DNA of 6,395 nucleotides from positions 1 through 6,395 of the forward strand of contig JANWHO010000031.1 of assembly GCA_025450375.1 (NCBI GenBank), given 5' to 3'. Positions 5,855-6,395 of the stretch are shown here, in pieces (the first letter of the stretch is position 1; each line of letters starts with the position of its first letter). The stretch comes from Chloroflexota bacterium (GTDB taxonomy: Bacteria > Chloroflexota > UBA5177 > JANWHV01). A model generated the notes under the pieces. That model saw only the letters and a program-made list of their open reading frames with translations. It had not been told where the DNA came from and searched no databases. The translations under genes and the position numbers were made by a program.

Positions 5855-5856
5855 AT
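5837..5856. promoter_or_regulatory. Palindromic operator of the MarR-family regulator
   Basis: ATAGTTTA (5837-5844) and TAAACTAT (5849-5856) are perfect inverted repeats separated by GTGA, a 20-bp site. The second arm contains the whole -10 hexamer and the extended TG lies in the spacer, so a bound dimer would block RNA polymerase. MarR proteins typically bind 16-20 bp palindromes of this kind, and the regulator gene begins 28 bases later, so autorepression is the natural reading. The AT-rich site stands out in a GC-rich surrounding. Confidence 0.75.
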
Positions 5857-5872
5857 TGAGGAAGGTGAGTTC

Positions 5873-5877
5873 AGGGG
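5873..5877 (+). promoter_or_regulatory. Ribosome binding site of marR
   Basis: AGGGG lies 6 bases before the ATG at 5884 and supports that start. Confidence 0.55.
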
Positions 5878-5883
5878 TAAACC

Positions 5884-6395
5884 ATGGTCGAGAATCTTGA
5901 GGTTGGGGGACAGAGTGGGATTCGGTCGCACGGGTTGCTCGCCTGGCTGCGCCTGTTGGCGGTGTTCCAAAAGGTGGATCAGTTCTCCGCCGAGCATCTA
6001 CGAGCCTGGGGCTTGAGCGTGGCGCAATTCGACGTACTGGCTCAAGTCGGTTCGGCCGAGGGGTGTACGCAAGGCGAACTGGCCAAGGCCCTGCGGGTGA
6101 CCAAGGGCAACGTGTGCCAACTCCTCGATCGCATGGAACGCGATGGCTTGCTCCGGCGGCAACAGGAGGGACGCGCGAACCGCCTATTTCTGACCGAGCA
6201 CGGCCGCTGTCTTCATGACCGGGTGGTGCCGGCGCAAGAAGCGCTGATCAACCGTCTGTTCTCACCCTTAACCCGAGACAAGCAGGTCCTCTTGCTCGGC
6301 GTTCTCCGCACCCTGGACCGTTCGCTCACACAGCCGCAATGCACCGGAGGAAATCCCATGGCTACGTCCACTGAACCGCAAACCATTACCTGGCA
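5884..6395 (+). CDS. MarR-family transcriptional regulator, frame open to window end
   Basis: Translation from ATG 5884 gives a winged helix-turn-helix regulator. An N-terminal dimer helix (LLAWLRLLAVFQKVDQF, 18-34) leads to LSVAQFDVLAQV (44-55). Then come QGELAKALRV (63-72), the recognition helix TKGNVCQLLDRMERDG (73-88), the wing RQQEGRANRLFLTEHG (92-107), and C-terminal dimer helices to about residue 149. A standard MarR ends about here (140-160 residues). In this frame there is no stop: residues 150-158 (QPQCTGGNP) run straight into Met159 (ATG 6358) and on to the edge. The product is therefore either a MarR fused to the next domain or a regulator whose stop is missing. The palindrome at 5837-5856 is its likely operator. 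The ligand cannot be told; Cys61, Cys78 and Cys109 are present, but no known redox-sensing arrangement is obvious. Confidence 0.85.
   Translation, partial: MVENLEVGGQSGIRSHGLLAWLRLLAVFQKVDQFSAEHLRAWGLSVAQFDVLAQVGSAEGCTQGELAKALRVTKGNVCQLLDRMERDGLLRRQQEGRANRLFLTEHGRCLHDRVVPAQEALINRLFSPLTRDKQVLLLGVLRTLDRSLTQPQCTGGNPMATSTEPQTITW
6346..6350 (+). promoter_or_regulatory. Strong internal ribosome binding site
   Basis: GGAGG lies 7 bases before ATG 6358, inside the still-open marR frame. It is better than the site of marR itself and argues for independent translation of a second protein from 6358. Confidence 0.65.
6358..6395 (+). CDS. Start of a downstream protein, possibly YceI-like
   Basis: Only 12 complete codons are visible (MATSTEPQTITW). 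A near-ideal ribosome binding site precedes the ATG, and the frame is the same as marR with no intervening stop. A short polar Thr/Ser/Pro-rich lead ending in T-x-TW resembles the start of YceI-family lipid-binding proteins, which often sit beside MarR regulators. This identification is a guess from a dozen residues. Confidence 0.4.
   Translation, partial: MATSTEPQTITW

Overview
The window looks like a piece of a high-GC bacterial chromosome. Genes are dense, start codons include GTG, and stop/start overlaps are common. Gene content and protein style would fit a Chloroflexota-like (Sphaerobacter/Thermomicrobia-type) organism. That placement is inference from general resemblance; no phylogenetic marker is present.

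Left part, minus strand (1-3494): a compact run read right to left. It goes guaA (GMP synthetase), then four bases later a PurD-family gene with a GTG start, then, through an ATGA overlap, an exported TolB/WD40-like propeller protein that leaves the window. GuaA looks normal and complete. The PurD-like protein aligns along the whole GAR-synthetase fold but has lost nearly every signature motif for ATP, Mg2+ and phosphoribosylamine. It also carries about 50 extra residues bounded by a 12-bp near-direct repeat. It is the strongest candidate here for something undescribed: a pseudo-enzyme or repurposed ATP-grasp protein in a purine operon.

Middle (3495-5131, plus strand): divergent from guaA is a class I SAM methyltransferase. 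It is followed by a toxin-antitoxin cassette of an AbrB/MazE-type antitoxin overlapping a VapC-type PIN toxin by ATGA. The toxin has a four-cysteine zinc-ribbon-like insertion just before its third catalytic acid. The start of this cassette is visibly less GC-rich than the purine genes, and it has its own promoter-like sequence, which suits a mobile accessory module.

Right part (5132-6395, plus strand): a non-coding leader region with hairpins, a small YdcZ/DUF606-type membrane protein, then a MarR-family regulator. The regulator's promoter (TTGACG, 17 bp, extended -10) is covered by a perfect 8+4+8 palindrome, which strongly suggests autoregulation. The marR frame has no stop before the window ends. 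It runs in frame into a second ATG with an excellent ribosome binding site, where a new protein (possibly YceI-like) seems to begin.

No rRNA, tRNA, CRISPR array, transposase or origin was seen.
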